Shown: positions 54,075 to 62,561 of the stretch, in pieces
Layout of the letters: each line of letters opens with the position of its first letter
Position numbering within the stretch: position 1 is the stretch's first letter
Assembly: GCF_011193355.1 (NCBI RefSeq)
Contig: NZ_CP049780.1
Span: 5,313,803-5,377,802, forward strand
Length of the DNA: 64,000 bases
Direction: 5' to 3'
Source of the DNA: Streptomyces sp. JB150
Lineage (GTDB): Bacteria > Actinomycetota > Actinomycetes > Streptomycetales > Streptomycetaceae
Notes under the pieces: generated by a model
What the model was told of the DNA's origin: nothing
The model's input: the letters and a program-made list of their open reading frames with translations, nothing else
Databases searched by the model: none
Program-made: the position numbers and the translations under genes

Positions 54075-55439
54075 ATGAAGGCCGCACTGTCGCGTACCTT
54101 CGTACGCCTGCTGATCGTGCCGGTCACCGCCGCGCTGGCGGTGCTGTCGGCCGGTGCGCCGGGAGCGCATGCGGCCACCGACCTCTCCGTGGTCGCCCAG
54201 GCCCTGCGGGAGAGCCCCGTCTACGTCGATCCGGCCGCCGCCGACGTACTGTCCGAGGCGGACGCCGAAGCGCTCGCGGACAAGATCGAGGACGCGGACA
54301 AGCCCGTGTTCATCGCCGTTCTCCCGGCCGACCAGCCGACGCAGAACCTGTTCCGCAACCTGCGCACCGAGACCGGCGTCACCGGCCTGTACGGCGTCCG
54401 GGTCGGCGACCGCTTCGACGCGCGCGCCGACAGCAGGGTGCTGAGCCGCCAGGGCGTGTCCAACCTGGTCACGGCCGTGCAGGGCGCGGGTGACGCCAAG
54501 GCCCAGCTGAACGACTTCGTCGACGACGCCCTGCGCGGCGGCGTCGGCGGCTCGGCCCCCACCTCCTGGGGGTCCGCCGACACCGGTGTCTCCACCACCG
54601 CGCTCGTCACCACCGGCGCGGTGCTCGCGGCGGGCGGCGCGGGCGCGTACGCCCTGGTCCGCCGCAACCGGCGGCGCCACGAGGCGGAGCAGCGGGCGGC
54701 CCTGGAGAAGCTGCGCGTGGTGGTCGACGAGGACATCACCGCGTTCGGCGAGGAACTGGACCGCCTCGACTTCCGGCCCGGGGACCCGGCGGCCGACGAC
54801 GCGATGCGCGCCGACTACGCCCACGCCCTGGACACCTATGAGGTGGCGAAGGCCCGGATGGCGGCGGCACGAAAACCGGAGGACGTGCGCCCGGTGACCG
54901 AGGCGCTGGAGGACGGCCGGTTCGCGCTCGCCCGGCTCGCCGCCCGGCGCGAGGGCCGGCCGCTGCCGGAACGCCGGCCGCCGTGCTTCTTCGACCCCCG
55001 GCACGGCCCGTCCGTGGCCGACGTCACCTGGACCCCGGAGGGCGGCGCCACCCGCGAGGTTCCGGTCTGCGCGGCCGACCGGGCCCGGCTCGCCGACGGA
55101 CTCGATCCGATGATCCGCGAGGTCGACACCGGTTACGGCCGCCGTCCCTACTGGGACGCGGGCCCCGCCTACGGCCCCTGGGCGGGCGGCTACTTCGGCG
55201 GCGGCCTGCTGCCCGGCCTGCTCGTCGGCACCATGCTCGGCAGCATGATGGCCACCCCCGCCTACGCGGCCGACTACGGCGCCGGCTACGGCGACTCCGG
55301 CGGCTACGACGGCGGCGAGGTCTCCGGCGGCGACTTCGACACCGGCGACTTCGGCGGCGGCTTCGGCGGGGGCGGGGACTTCGGCGGCGGCGGCGACTTC
55401 GGTGGCGGTGGCGGTGGCGACTTCGGCGGCGGCTTCTGA
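54075..55439 (+). CDS. Secreted/membrane protein with Gly-rich C-terminus
   Basis: A 454-residue protein. Residues 1-34 are a signal peptide (LLIVPVTAALAVLSAGAPGA, AHA|AT cleavage). An extracytoplasmic TPM-like domain (about 35-165) is followed by one membrane helix (about 176-196), a cytosolic helical region with basic start VRRNRRRHEAEQR, then a second hydrophobic stretch GGGLLPGLLVGTMLGSMMAT and a tail of GGGDFGGG repeats. No function is assigned. TACTTT (54062-54067) ends 7 nt before the ATG, a leaderless start. Confidence 0.82.
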   Translation: MKAALSRTFVRLLIVPVTAALAVLSAGAPGAHAATDLSVVAQALRESPVYVDPAAADVLSEADAEALADKIEDADKPVFIAVLPADQPTQNLFRNLRTETGVTGLYGVRVGDRFDARADSRVLSRQGVSNLVTAVQGAGDAKAQLNDFVDDALRGGVGGSAPTSWGSADTGVSTTALVTTGAVLAAGGAGAYALVRRNRRRHEAEQRAALEKLRVVVDEDITAFGEELDRLDFRPGDPAADDAMRADYAHALDTYEVAKARMAAARKPEDVRPVTEALEDGRFALARLAARREGRPLPERRPPCFFDPRHGPSVADVTWTPEGGATREVPVCAADRARLADGLDPMIREVDTGYGRRPYWDAGPAYGPWAGGYFGGGLLPGLLVGTMLGSMMATPAYAADYGAGYGDSGGYDGGEVSGGDFDTGDFGGGFGGGGDFGGGGDFGGGGGGDFGGGF

Positions 55440-55467
55440 CCTGACCCGGCGGCCCTCGCCCATCGGG

Positions 55468-55566
55468 CCTTCGCCCCCACCCGGCGGTCCTGGACTCACC
55501 CAGTAGCCCTGGACCTCACCCGGCGGCCCTGGACCTCACCCGGCGGCCTCCGGCCTCACCCGGTCG
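55468..55566. repeat. Five tandem 20-bp repeats between converging genes
   Basis: Five units of 19-20 bp, consensus CCCTGGACCTCACCCGGCGG; units at 55507-55526 and 55527-55546 are identical. They lie between the Gly-rich protein gene and the convergent acetyltransferase and look like a minisatellite, possibly variable between strains. Confidence 0.88.
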
Positions 55567-55581
55567 CCGTCCGCCGGCCGC

Positions 55582-56082
55582 TCACGCGTGGTCCGGCAGC
55601 CGCAGCCACTCCTCCCAGGTGAGGTCCCGGCCGATGAACCGGGGCCGCTCGAAAGGCCAGGCCTCGGCGATCCAGCGCGGCACGAACGCGTCCAGCGCCC
55701 GCTCCAGCGGCCCGCCGGCCTCCTCGTCCACCACCCACCAGGAGATCTCCGCGTCGGCGCCCCGCTTCTCTGGCGGGTCGATGTAGACGCAGCCGCGCAG
55801 GGCGGTGCGGTCCGGGCTCTCCAGGGTGTAGTTGAACGACTGGTGCGCCTCGATCTCCACGGCGTGCCGCTCCAGGTCGGCGAGGTTCGCCTCGTACGTC
55901 ATGGTGGCGGGCGGCCATCCCCAGGCGGGCCCGTAGACCGACCACAGCCGCTCGCGGGAGCCCATCACGGCGGGATAGTCGAGCGGCGCGTCGGCGCCGC
56001 TGATGGGGCGCAGCCGGTGGCCCCCGCCGCCAGGCAGCTCGACGTGGACGGGGTGGACGAAGTCGCGCGGCAGCCAGGTCAT
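55582..56082 (-). CDS. GNAT-like acetyltransferase
   Basis: A 166-residue protein starting MTWLPRDFVHPVHVELPGGG, with ATMTYEANLADLERHAVEIE, FNYTLESPDRTALRGCVYID and EISWWVVDEEAGGPLERALD, a pattern found in Streptomyces proteins annotated as N-acetyltransferases. Substrate unknown. ATG 56082 is chosen because the recognised conserved part begins there; no ribosome site is clear. Confidence 0.75.
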   Translation of the reverse strand: MTWLPRDFVHPVHVELPGGGGHRLRPISGADAPLDYPAVMGSRERLWSVYGPAWGWPPATMTYEANLADLERHAVEIEAHQSFNYTLESPDRTALRGCVYIDPPEKRGADAEISWWVVDEEAGGPLERALDAFVPRWIAEAWPFERPRFIGRDLTWEEWLRLPDHA

Positions 56083-56123
56083 GGGCGCGAGCCAACCACG
56101 CGCACACCGCCCCGTGCACCGGG

Positions 56124-56519
56124 TTAACCGGTGCCACCGCCAGCCGGACCCCCTCCCGCCGCTCGGTCTCCGGTCCAGCGCCCGGCGCCCTCGGCGTACC
56201 GCTCGCCCGCGGCGTGCCACCACCGGGGCGGTGACGTCCCGCCCGCCGCGGCCGTCGCCTGGCCGGGGTGCAGGCCGAGCCGCCGCAGCACCGGCGCCGG
56301 CACGGCCACGCTGACCCAGGACCGCCAGTGCCCGTCGGCTCCGGGCCCGCACATCCGGTCCACGCGGACGTCCTCCGGCGGGAACGGCATCCAGTCGATG
56401 CCGCGCTCACGCAGTCAAGCGTGGACGGCGGCCAGGGGACGGCGGTGGCCGCCGTCGGTCTCGTAGGTGTCGAGGACGATCCAGTCGGGGCCCTCGTCCG
56501 GGCGCGAGTACGCGGTCAT
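56124..56519 (-). pseudogene. Small gene interrupted by a single in-frame TGA
   Basis: From ATG 56519 the frame reads MTAYSRPDEGPDWIVLDTYE, continues to LAAVHA, then TGA at 56417-56415, and stays open in the same frame for another 96 codons (LRERGIDWMPFPPEDVRVDR onwards) to TAA at 56124. Both parts look like one protein of about 131 residues with uninterrupted sense; a CGA (Arg) to TGA change explains it. Function unknown. Alternatives are a sequencing error or readthrough; no selenocysteine signs are seen. Confidence 0.72.
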
Positions 56520-56600
56520 GCGTCCATCATGGACCGCGCACCTTCGCTCGCCCGGCCATATAGGTCGGTTGCTGTCCTGTACGGCGCCTACGGTGGTCCC

Positions 56601-57188
56601 ATGACCTCTCAGGTTCCCCCGCGAGAGCCGCTGTCCTTCGCGACCGCCGCCCAGCTCGACGCCTGGCTGTCCCGGCATCCCGCACCGCATCCGGGGCTGT
56701 GGGTGAAGGTCGCCAAGAAGGGCTCGGGGCTGCCCTCCGTGACGGCCGCCGAGGTGAACGACGCGGCGCTGTGCCACGGCTGGATCACCGGGCAGCGCAA
56801 GGCCCTCGACGCCTCGCACTGCCTCCAGCGGATCACCCCGCGCCGCCCCGGCAGCCTCTGGTCCCAGGTCAACGTGCGGCGGGTCGCGGAGCTGACCGCC
56901 GCCGGGCGGATGCGCCCCGCGGGGCTCGCCGAGGTCGAGGCCGCGCGGGCGGACGGGCGGTGGGCGGCGGCGTACGCGTCACAGCGCGACGCCACCGTCC
57001 CGGACGACCTCGCGGCGGCGCTGGAGCACGACCCCGCGGCGAAGGCGGCCTTCGAAGGGCTCGGCAGGACGGACCGGTACCTGGTGATCCTCGACCTGCT
57101 GCGCGCCCGGACCCCCGAGCGGCGGGCGGCCCGGCTGGCGGCGGCGGTCGGCAAGTTGCGGCAGGGGCGCGGCCGCGAAGGCACTTGA
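56601..57188 (+). CDS. YdeI/OmdA-family protein
   Basis: A 195-residue protein: LSFATAAQLDAWLSRHPAPH, GLWVKVAKKGSGLPSVTAAE, HGWITGQRKALDASHCLQRI, TPRRPGSLWSQVNVRRVAEL. These are hallmarks of the YdeI/OmpD-associated (bacteriocin-protection) family, whose biochemical role is unclear. TACGGT (56589-56594) ends 6 nt before ATG 56601, suggesting a leaderless transcript. Divergent from the interrupted gene. Confidence 0.9.
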   Translation: MTSQVPPREPLSFATAAQLDAWLSRHPAPHPGLWVKVAKKGSGLPSVTAAEVNDAALCHGWITGQRKALDASHCLQRITPRRPGSLWSQVNVRRVAELTAAGRMRPAGLAEVEAARADGRWAAAYASQRDATVPDDLAAALEHDPAAKAAFEGLGRTDRYLVILDLLRARTPERRAARLAAAVGKLRQGRGREGT

Positions 57189-57251
57189 GACCGCGGAGCG
57201 GGGTCATGCCGCAGACCGCGGAGCGGGGTCGTACCGCCGCGGGACGGCGAG

Positions 57252-57281
57252 CGCCCGCCCTCCCAAGGGGGAGTGGCGGGC
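57252..57281. terminator. Hairpin between converging genes
   Basis: CGCCCGCC-CTCCC pairs with GGGAG-T-GGCGGGCG, leaving one bulged T and a short AAGG loop. Just upstream, GCAGACCGCGGAGCGGGGTC is directly repeated. Confidence 0.72.
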
Positions 57282-57318
57282 GGGTTCGCGGTGTGCGACG
57301 CGGGCCGTCGGCGACGGC

Positions 57319-57870
57319 TCAGGCGTTCTTGATCGCCGAGATGTCGAAGTTCAGCTTGATCTTGTCGGACACCAGGAAGCCGCCGGTCTCCAGCGCCGCG
57401 TTCCAGGTCAGGCCCCACTCGGAGCGCAGGATCGTCGCCTTGCCCTCGAAGCCGACGCGCTCGTTGCCGAACGGGTCCTTCGCGGCACCGTTGAACTCCA
57501 GGTCGATGGTGATCGGCTTGGTGACGCCGAGGATGGAGAGGTCGCCGGTGACGCGGTAGTCGTCGCCGCCCAGGGACTCCGCCTTGGTGGAGCGGAACGT
57601 CATGGTCGGGAACTCGTCCGTCTTGAAGAAGTCCGCGCTCCTGAGGTGACCGTCGCGGTCGGCGTTGCCGGTGTCGATGCTGTCCATCTTCACGTCGATC
57701 GACGCGGACGACTTCGACGGGTCGGTGCCGTCGAGGTGCAGCGAGCCGCTGAAGTCGAGGAACTTGCCCTTGACGTTGGTGACCATGGCGTGGCGGGCGG
57801 TGAAGCCGATGGTCGTGTGGGCGGCGTCGATGGTGTAGTCACCGGTCAGGGTGGCCAGGTCCAGGCTCAT
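57319..57870 (-). CDS. YceI family protein
   Basis: A 183-residue lipocalin-like protein: GDYTIDAAHTTIGFTARHAM, VKGKFLDFSGSLHLDGTDPS, DGHLRSADFFKTDEFPTMTF and LSILGVTKPITIDLEFNG are diagnostic of YceI, which binds isoprenoid or fatty-acid-like ligands. No signal peptide, so it is cytosolic here. ATG 57870 follows GAGGAG; the upstream ATG at 57906 is rejected. Promoter and a palindromic operator lie upstream. Confidence 0.95.
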   Translation of the reverse strand: MSLDLATLTGDYTIDAAHTTIGFTARHAMVTNVKGKFLDFSGSLHLDGTDPSKSSASIDVKMDSIDTGNADRDGHLRSADFFKTDEFPTMTFRSTKAESLGGDDYRVTGDLSILGVTKPITIDLEFNGAAKDPFGNERVGFEGKATILRSEWGLTWNAALETGGFLVSDKIKLNFDISAIKNA

Positions 57871-57893
57871 GGTGTTCTCCTCGGGGACGGAAC

Positions 57894-57952
57894 GTTGAAT
57901 GTTCAACTAGGTGAACGCCATCCACCGTAGACCTATTCCGTTCAAGTTTCAA
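57894..57952 (-). promoter_or_regulatory. yceI promoter with palindromic operator
   Basis: Minus strand: -35 TTGAAA (57952-57947), 17-bp spacer, -10 TACGGT (57929-57924). The perfect palindrome GTTGAA-TG-TTCAAC (57894-57907) lies just downstream of the expected transcription start, and a partial copy (GTTCAAGTTTCAAC) covers the -35 region. The size and symmetry suit a MarR-type repressor; no such gene is in the neighbourhood. Confidence 0.72.
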
Positions 57953-58176
57953 CATCCTTGGTGGGGTGTCGCGGCGGGATGTCCGGCCGAGGCGCGATTT
58001 CCGGCCAGGGCCTACCCGCGCGGTGCGGGCCTACGGGCCTACGGGCCGGCACCGACGGCTGCCGCGCCGGTTCGGTCGCCGCTTCGGCCGCCGGTTCGGC
58101 CGACCGGGGCCTTCCGCGCGGCGTCGGCGTCCCGCCCGGTTCCCCCGGACCCGCTCTCCTGCTAGAGGGCATGAGC

Positions 58177-60552
58177 ATGACGTCGGAACGCGCCCCACTC
58201 AGCCGCAGAGCCGTCCTCCTCGCCACCGCCCTCGCCGGGACCGCCGCCGCGCCCGCCCCGTCCCCGGCCCACGCCGCCGCCGACCCGCCCGCCGACCCGT
58301 CCGCCCGCGCCGCCGACCCGTACGACGCCCTGCGCCGCCGCTGGCTCGACCTCGCCCTCGGCACCGGCTACGACCCGGCCGCCGCCCCCTACGCCGCCCG
58401 CCTCGCCGAGACCGGCGACCTCGCCCGCCGCTTCCGCGCCGCCCTGCCCGCGGCCCCGCCGCCGACCGCGCTGTGGCCGGACACCCCCTACGACCCGCCC
58501 GCCGGCATCACCCGCGCCTACGCCCGCCTGTGGACCATGACCCAGGCCTACGTCCAGCCCGCCACCGGCTCCACCGGCGACCCGGACCTCCTCGCGGCCG
58601 TCCTGCACGGCCTCGACCACCTCGCCGCGACCGTCTACCACCCCGGCACCACCCGCTGGGGCAACTGGTGGGAATGGCAGATCGGCAGCCCCCGCCTCCT
58701 GACCGACATCACGGCGGCCCTGTACGACCACCTCGGCGCCGGCCGGATCGCCGCCGCCTGCGCCGCCGTCGACCACTTCGTCCCCGACGCGATGTTCGCC
58801 GACTACTCCGGCACCTCCACCGGCGCCAACCGCGTCGACCTGTGCCGCTCCGTCGCCCTGCGCGGCATCCTCGGCCGCGCCCCGGACCGCCTGGCCCTCG
58901 CCCGCGACGCCCTCTCGCCGGTCTTCCCCTACGTCACCCGCGGCGACGGCCTCTACGCCGACGGGTCCTTCGTCCAGCACACCCGCGTCGCCTACACCGG
59001 CACCTACGGCCAGGTGATGCTCGACGGACTCGGCCGCCTCTTCGCCCTGCTCGCCGGATCCCCCTGGGAGGTCACCGACCCCAGCCGACAGAACGTCCTC
59101 GACAGCGTGGAGCGCGCCTACGCCCCGCTGATCCACGACGGCCTGGTGATGGACATGGTCAACGGCCGGGCCATCAGCCGCGGCCTGCTCGCCGCCGACG
59201 AACGGCGGGTGATGCGCAGCGACCACTTCCACGGCCAGGGGATCATCGCCGCGATCGCGCTCCTCGCCCTCGGCGCGAGCCCCGCCGAGCGGGACCGCTG
59301 GCACGCCGCGGTGAAGGGCTGGATCGAACGCGACCGCGTCAGTCCGATCCTGACGGCCCGTCAGTTCGACGTGGCCGACCTCTCCCGGCTGCACGCCGTC
59401 GCCGCCGCACCCGTCCCGGCCGCCCCCGAACCCGTCGGTCATCGCCTCTTCCCCGCCATGGACCGCGCGGTCCACCGCCGCCCCGCCTTCACAGCGGCCC
59501 TCGCCATGGCCAGCGACCGCATCGCCCACTACGAGTGCGGCAACGGCGAGAACCCGCGTGGCTGGCACACCGGCGCCGGCATGCTCTCCTGGTGGGCGCC
59601 CGGCCTCGGCGGCCGGTCCGATCAGTACACGGACTGGTACTGGCCCACCGTCGACTGGTACCGCCTGCCCGGCACCACCGTCTCCACCAGGCGCCTGCCC
59701 GACCGCGCCGGCGGGGAGTGGGGCGAGCCCCGGCCCGACGCCCGCTGGGTCGGCGGCACCACCGACGGCGAGTTCGCGGCCGTCGGCCAGCACCTCAAGG
59801 GCCTCGGCTCCACCCTGGAGGCCCGCAAGTCCTGGTTCTTCCTCGCCGACGCGATCGTCTGCCTCGGTGCCGGCATCCACTGCGCGGACGGCGTCCCCGT
59901 CGAGACGGTCGTCGACAACCGCAACCTCGGCGAGAACGGCACGCACACCTTCGTCCGCGGCCCCGGCTGGGCCCACCTGGAGGGCCACGGCGGCTGGATC
60001 GTCCCGCACGGCGGGCTGCGCACCCTGCGCGAGGACCGCACCGGAGCCTGGTCCGGCATCAACACCGCCGGCACGACCGAGCGGCGCACCCGCCGCTGGC
60101 AGACCCTCTGGCTCGACCACGGCACGGACCCGGCCGGCGCGCACTACCAGTACGTCCTCATGCCGGGCGCGTCCCGCCGTACGGTGGCCGCCCGCGCCGC
60201 CGACCGCCGCTGGCTGACGGTGCTCGCCAACGACGCCGCCCGCCAGGCCGTGCGCGTGCCGTCCCTCGGCCTGACCGCCGCCACCTTCTGGCAGCCGGGT
60301 ACGGCCGGACCCCTGACCGCGTCGGCCGGGGCGAGCGTGCTGCTGCGCCGCCACGGCCGCACCGCCCGCCTCCACCTGAGCGAACCGCCCCGCACCGGAG
60401 ACCCCCTGGAAATGGTCTGGGACCGTCCGGTGCGGGAGGTGATCCGGGCGGATGAGACAGTGGAGGTCCTCGCCGCGGGGGCCCGGCTGAGGCTGCGCGT
60501 CACTCCGGGGACGGAATGCGCCACACATGAATGCGAGGTGGCACTCGGATGA
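58177..60552 (+). CDS. Polysaccharide lyase family 8-type secreted enzyme
   Basis: A 791-residue protein. The Tat-type signal SRRAVLLATALAGTAAAPAP spans residues about 10-35. The alpha/alpha-toroid domain has GNWWEWQIGSPRLLTDIT (catalytic Asn and the aromatic patch) and DGSFVQHTRVAYTGTYGQVM (catalytic His and Tyr), followed by the beta-sandwich domains, the layout of hyaluronate/chondroitin/xanthan lyases. It should cleave uronic-acid polysaccharides outside the cell. ATG 58177 has GAGGG 7 nt upstream; ATG 58171 is too close to it. Confidence 0.92.
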   Translation: MTSERAPLSRRAVLLATALAGTAAAPAPSPAHAAADPPADPSARAADPYDALRRRWLDLALGTGYDPAAAPYAARLAETGDLARRFRAALPAAPPPTALWPDTPYDPPAGITRAYARLWTMTQAYVQPATGSTGDPDLLAAVLHGLDHLAATVYHPGTTRWGNWWEWQIGSPRLLTDITAALYDHLGAGRIAAACAAVDHFVPDAMFADYSGTSTGANRVDLCRSVALRGILGRAPDRLALARDALSPVFPYVTRGDGLYADGSFVQHTRVAYTGTYGQVMLDGLGRLFALLAGSPWEVTDPSRQNVLDSVERAYAPLIHDGLVMDMVNGRAISRGLLAADERRVMRSDHFHGQGIIAAIALLALGASPAERDRWHAAVKGWIERDRVSPILTARQFDVADLSRLHAVAAAPVPAAPEPVGHRLFPAMDRAVHRRPAFTAALAMASDRIAHYECGNGENPRGWHTGAGMLSWWAPGLGGRSDQYTDWYWPTVDWYRLPGTTVSTRRLPDRAGGEWGEPRPDARWVGGTTDGEFAAVGQHLKGLGSTLEARKSWFFLADAIVCLGAGIHCADGVPVETVVDNRNLGENGTHTFVRGPGWAHLEGHGGWIVPHGGLRTLREDRTGAWSGINTAGTTERRTRRWQTLWLDHGTDPAGAHYQYVLMPGASRRTVAARAADRRWLTVLANDAARQAVRVPSLGLTAATFWQPGTAGPLTASAGASVLLRRHGRTARLHLSEPPRTGDPLEMVWDRPVREVIRADETVEVLAAGARLRLRVTPGTECATHECEVALG

Positions 60553-60706
60553 CGTCTTTGTGGGAGCCCTACAAGGTCCGGACCCCCTGAGCAGTCGGAA
60601 AGCCTGCACAGCGCCTCGGTTCTGTGAGGGAGCACCAGGAAAACGAGCCGGAGACTGTACGGAGTCGACGGCTCGCTTTCCCCGCTCTCCTTCGTAAGGT
60701 CGCTAC

Positions 60707-62290
60707 ATGACCGTTTTGGATGAGGCGACGGGTGAGCCGACGGACGCGCGCGGCCGGGTGGCCGAGCTGCACGAGATCCGTGCGCAGGCACTGGCGGGCC
60801 CGAGCGAGAAGGCGACCGAGGCGCAGCACGCCAAGGGCAAGCTGACCGCCCGGGAGCGCATCGACCTGCTGCTCGACCCGGGGTCCTTCCGTGAGGTCGA
60901 GCAGCTGCGCAGGCACCGGGCGACCGGATTCGGCCTGGAGGCGAAGAAGCCGTACACCGACGGTGTCATCACCGGCTGGGGCACGGTCGAGGGCCGCACG
61001 GTCTTCGTGTACGCCCACGACTTCCGGATCTTCGGCGGCGCGCTGGGCGAGGCCCACGCCACCAAGATCCACAAGATCATGGACATGGCCATCGCGGCGG
61101 GCGCGCCGCTGGTCTCCCTCAACGACGGCGCCGGCGCCCGGATCCAGGAGGGCGTCTCCGCCCTCGCCGGCTACGGCGGCATCTTCCAGCGCAACACCAA
61201 GGCGTCCGGTGTCATCCCGCAGATCAGCGTGATGCTCGGCCCGTGCGCGGGCGGCGCGGCCTACAGCCCGGCCCTGACGGACTTCGTCTTCATGGTCCGC
61301 GACACCTCGCAGATGTTCATCACCGGGCCCGACGTGGTCAAGGCGGTGACGGGCGAGGAGATCACCCAGAACGGCCTGGGCGGCGCGGACGTGCACGCCG
61401 AGACCAGCGGCGTGGCCCACTTCGCCTACGACGACGAGGAGACGTGCATCGCCGAGGTGCGCTACCTCCTGTCGCTGCTGCCGCAGAACAACCGCGAGAA
61501 CCCGCCCCGCGTGGAATGCTCCGACCCGGCGGACCGCCGCTCGGAAGTCCTGCTGGACCTGGTCCCGGCCGACGGCAACCGGCCGTACGACATGGCCAAG
61601 GTCATCGAGGAGATCGTCGACGACGGCGAGTACCTCGAAGTGCACGAGCGCTGGGCCCGCAACATCATCTGCGCCCTGGCCCGCCTGGACGGCCAGGTGG
61701 TCGGCATCATCGCCAACCAGCCGCAGGTCCTGGCAGGCGTCCTGGACATCGAGGCGTCCGAGAAGGCCGCGCGCTTCGTCCAGATGTGCGACGCCTTCAA
61801 CATCCCGATCATCACCTTCCTGGACGTCCCCGGCTTCCTGCCGGGCGTCGACCAGGAACACGGCGGCATCATCCGGCACGGCGCGAAGCTGCTGTACGCC
61901 TACTGCAACGCCACCGTGCCGCGGATCTCGCTGATCCTGCGCAAGGCCTACGGAGGCGCCTACATCGTCATGGACAGCCAGTCCATCGGCGCCGACCTCA
62001 CCTACGCCTGGCCGACCAACGAGATCGCCGTGATGGGCGCGGAGGGCGCGGCCAACGTCATCTTCCGCCGTCAGATCGCCGAGGCCGACGACCCCGAGGC
62101 CATGCGGGCCCGCATGGTCAAGGAGTACAAGTCCGAGCTGATGCACCCCTACTACGCGGCCGAGCGCGGCCTGGTCGACGACGTCATCGACCCGTGTGAG
62201 ACCCGCGAGGTGCTGATCAAGTCCCTGGCGATGCTGGCCACCAAGCACGCCGACCTGCCCTCCCGCAAGCACGGCAACCCCCCGCAGTGA
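60707..62290 (+). CDS. accB: Acyl-CoA carboxylase carboxyltransferase (beta) subunit
   Basis: A 527-residue carboxyltransferase: GKLTARERIDLLLDPGSFRE, LVSLNDGAGARIQEGVSALA, MLGPCAGGAAYSPALTDFVF, FLDVPGFLPGVDQEHGGIIR. The specificity residue in GGAYIVMDS is Ile420, as in S. coelicolor AccB (Ile422) rather than PccB (Asp422), so it should accept acetyl- as well as propionyl/butyryl-CoA and make malonyl-CoA. TAAGGT (60695-60700) ends 6 nt before ATG 60707, so the transcript is probably leaderless. accE follows at 18 bp. Confidence 0.94.
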   Translation: MTVLDEATGEPTDARGRVAELHEIRAQALAGPSEKATEAQHAKGKLTARERIDLLLDPGSFREVEQLRRHRATGFGLEAKKPYTDGVITGWGTVEGRTVFVYAHDFRIFGGALGEAHATKIHKIMDMAIAAGAPLVSLNDGAGARIQEGVSALAGYGGIFQRNTKASGVIPQISVMLGPCAGGAAYSPALTDFVFMVRDTSQMFITGPDVVKAVTGEEITQNGLGGADVHAETSGVAHFAYDDEETCIAEVRYLLSLLPQNNRENPPRVECSDPADRRSEVLLDLVPADGNRPYDMAKVIEEIVDDGEYLEVHERWARNIICALARLDGQVVGIIANQPQVLAGVLDIEASEKAARFVQMCDAFNIPIITFLDVPGFLPGVDQEHGGIIRHGAKLLYAYCNATVPRISLILRKAYGGAYIVMDSQSIGADLTYAWPTNEIAVMGAEGAANVIFRRQIAEADDPEAMRARMVKEYKSELMHPYYAAERGLVDDVIDPCETREVLIKSLAMLATKHADLPSRKHGNPPQ

Positions 62291-62308
62291 CCCCGAGGAG
62301 CCTGTCGC

Positions 62309-62503
62309 ATGTCCCTGCCTGACATCCGCGTCGAGAAGGGCCACGCCGAGCCCGAGGAGGTCGCCGCCCTCACGGCCCTCCTCCTGGCCCGCGCCGCCGC
62401 CCGCCCCGCCGAGACCACCCCGTCCCACGGCGGCCGCGTCCGCGCGGGCTGGCGCCGCCTGGAACGCGAACCGGGCTTCCGCGCCCCGCACAGCTGGCGC
62501 TGA
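62309..62503 (+). CDS. accE: Acyl-CoA carboxylase epsilon subunit
   Basis: A 64-residue protein: MSLPDIRVEKGHAEPEEVAA, then LTALLLARAA, and an Arg/Pro-rich C-terminus ending in a W-R residue pair. This is the AccE/PccE pattern; the small subunit binds the beta hexamer and raises carboxylase activity. GAGGAG precedes the ATG. It is co-transcribed with accB. Confidence 0.9.
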   Translation: MSLPDIRVEKGHAEPEEVAALTALLLARAAARPAETTPSHGGRVRAGWRRLEREPGFRAPHSWR

Positions 62504-62518
62504 GCGTCCTGACGGTGC

Positions 62519-62556
62519 CCACGGCCCCGCTCTCCTCCGGGAGGACGGGGCCGTGG
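62519..62556. terminator. Bidirectional terminator between accE and the NACHT-type gene
   Basis: CCACGGCCCCG (62519-62529) pairs with CGGGGCCGTGG (62546-62556), with an inner TCCTC/GAGGA stem-loop. It sits between two converging genes. Confidence 0.8.
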
Positions 62557-62561
62557 TGCGT

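Noticed and set aside
56415..56417. In-frame TGA as a selenocysteine codon
   Set aside because: No selenocysteine-type context is visible in the protein, and a one-base change from CGA (Arg) explains it more simply.
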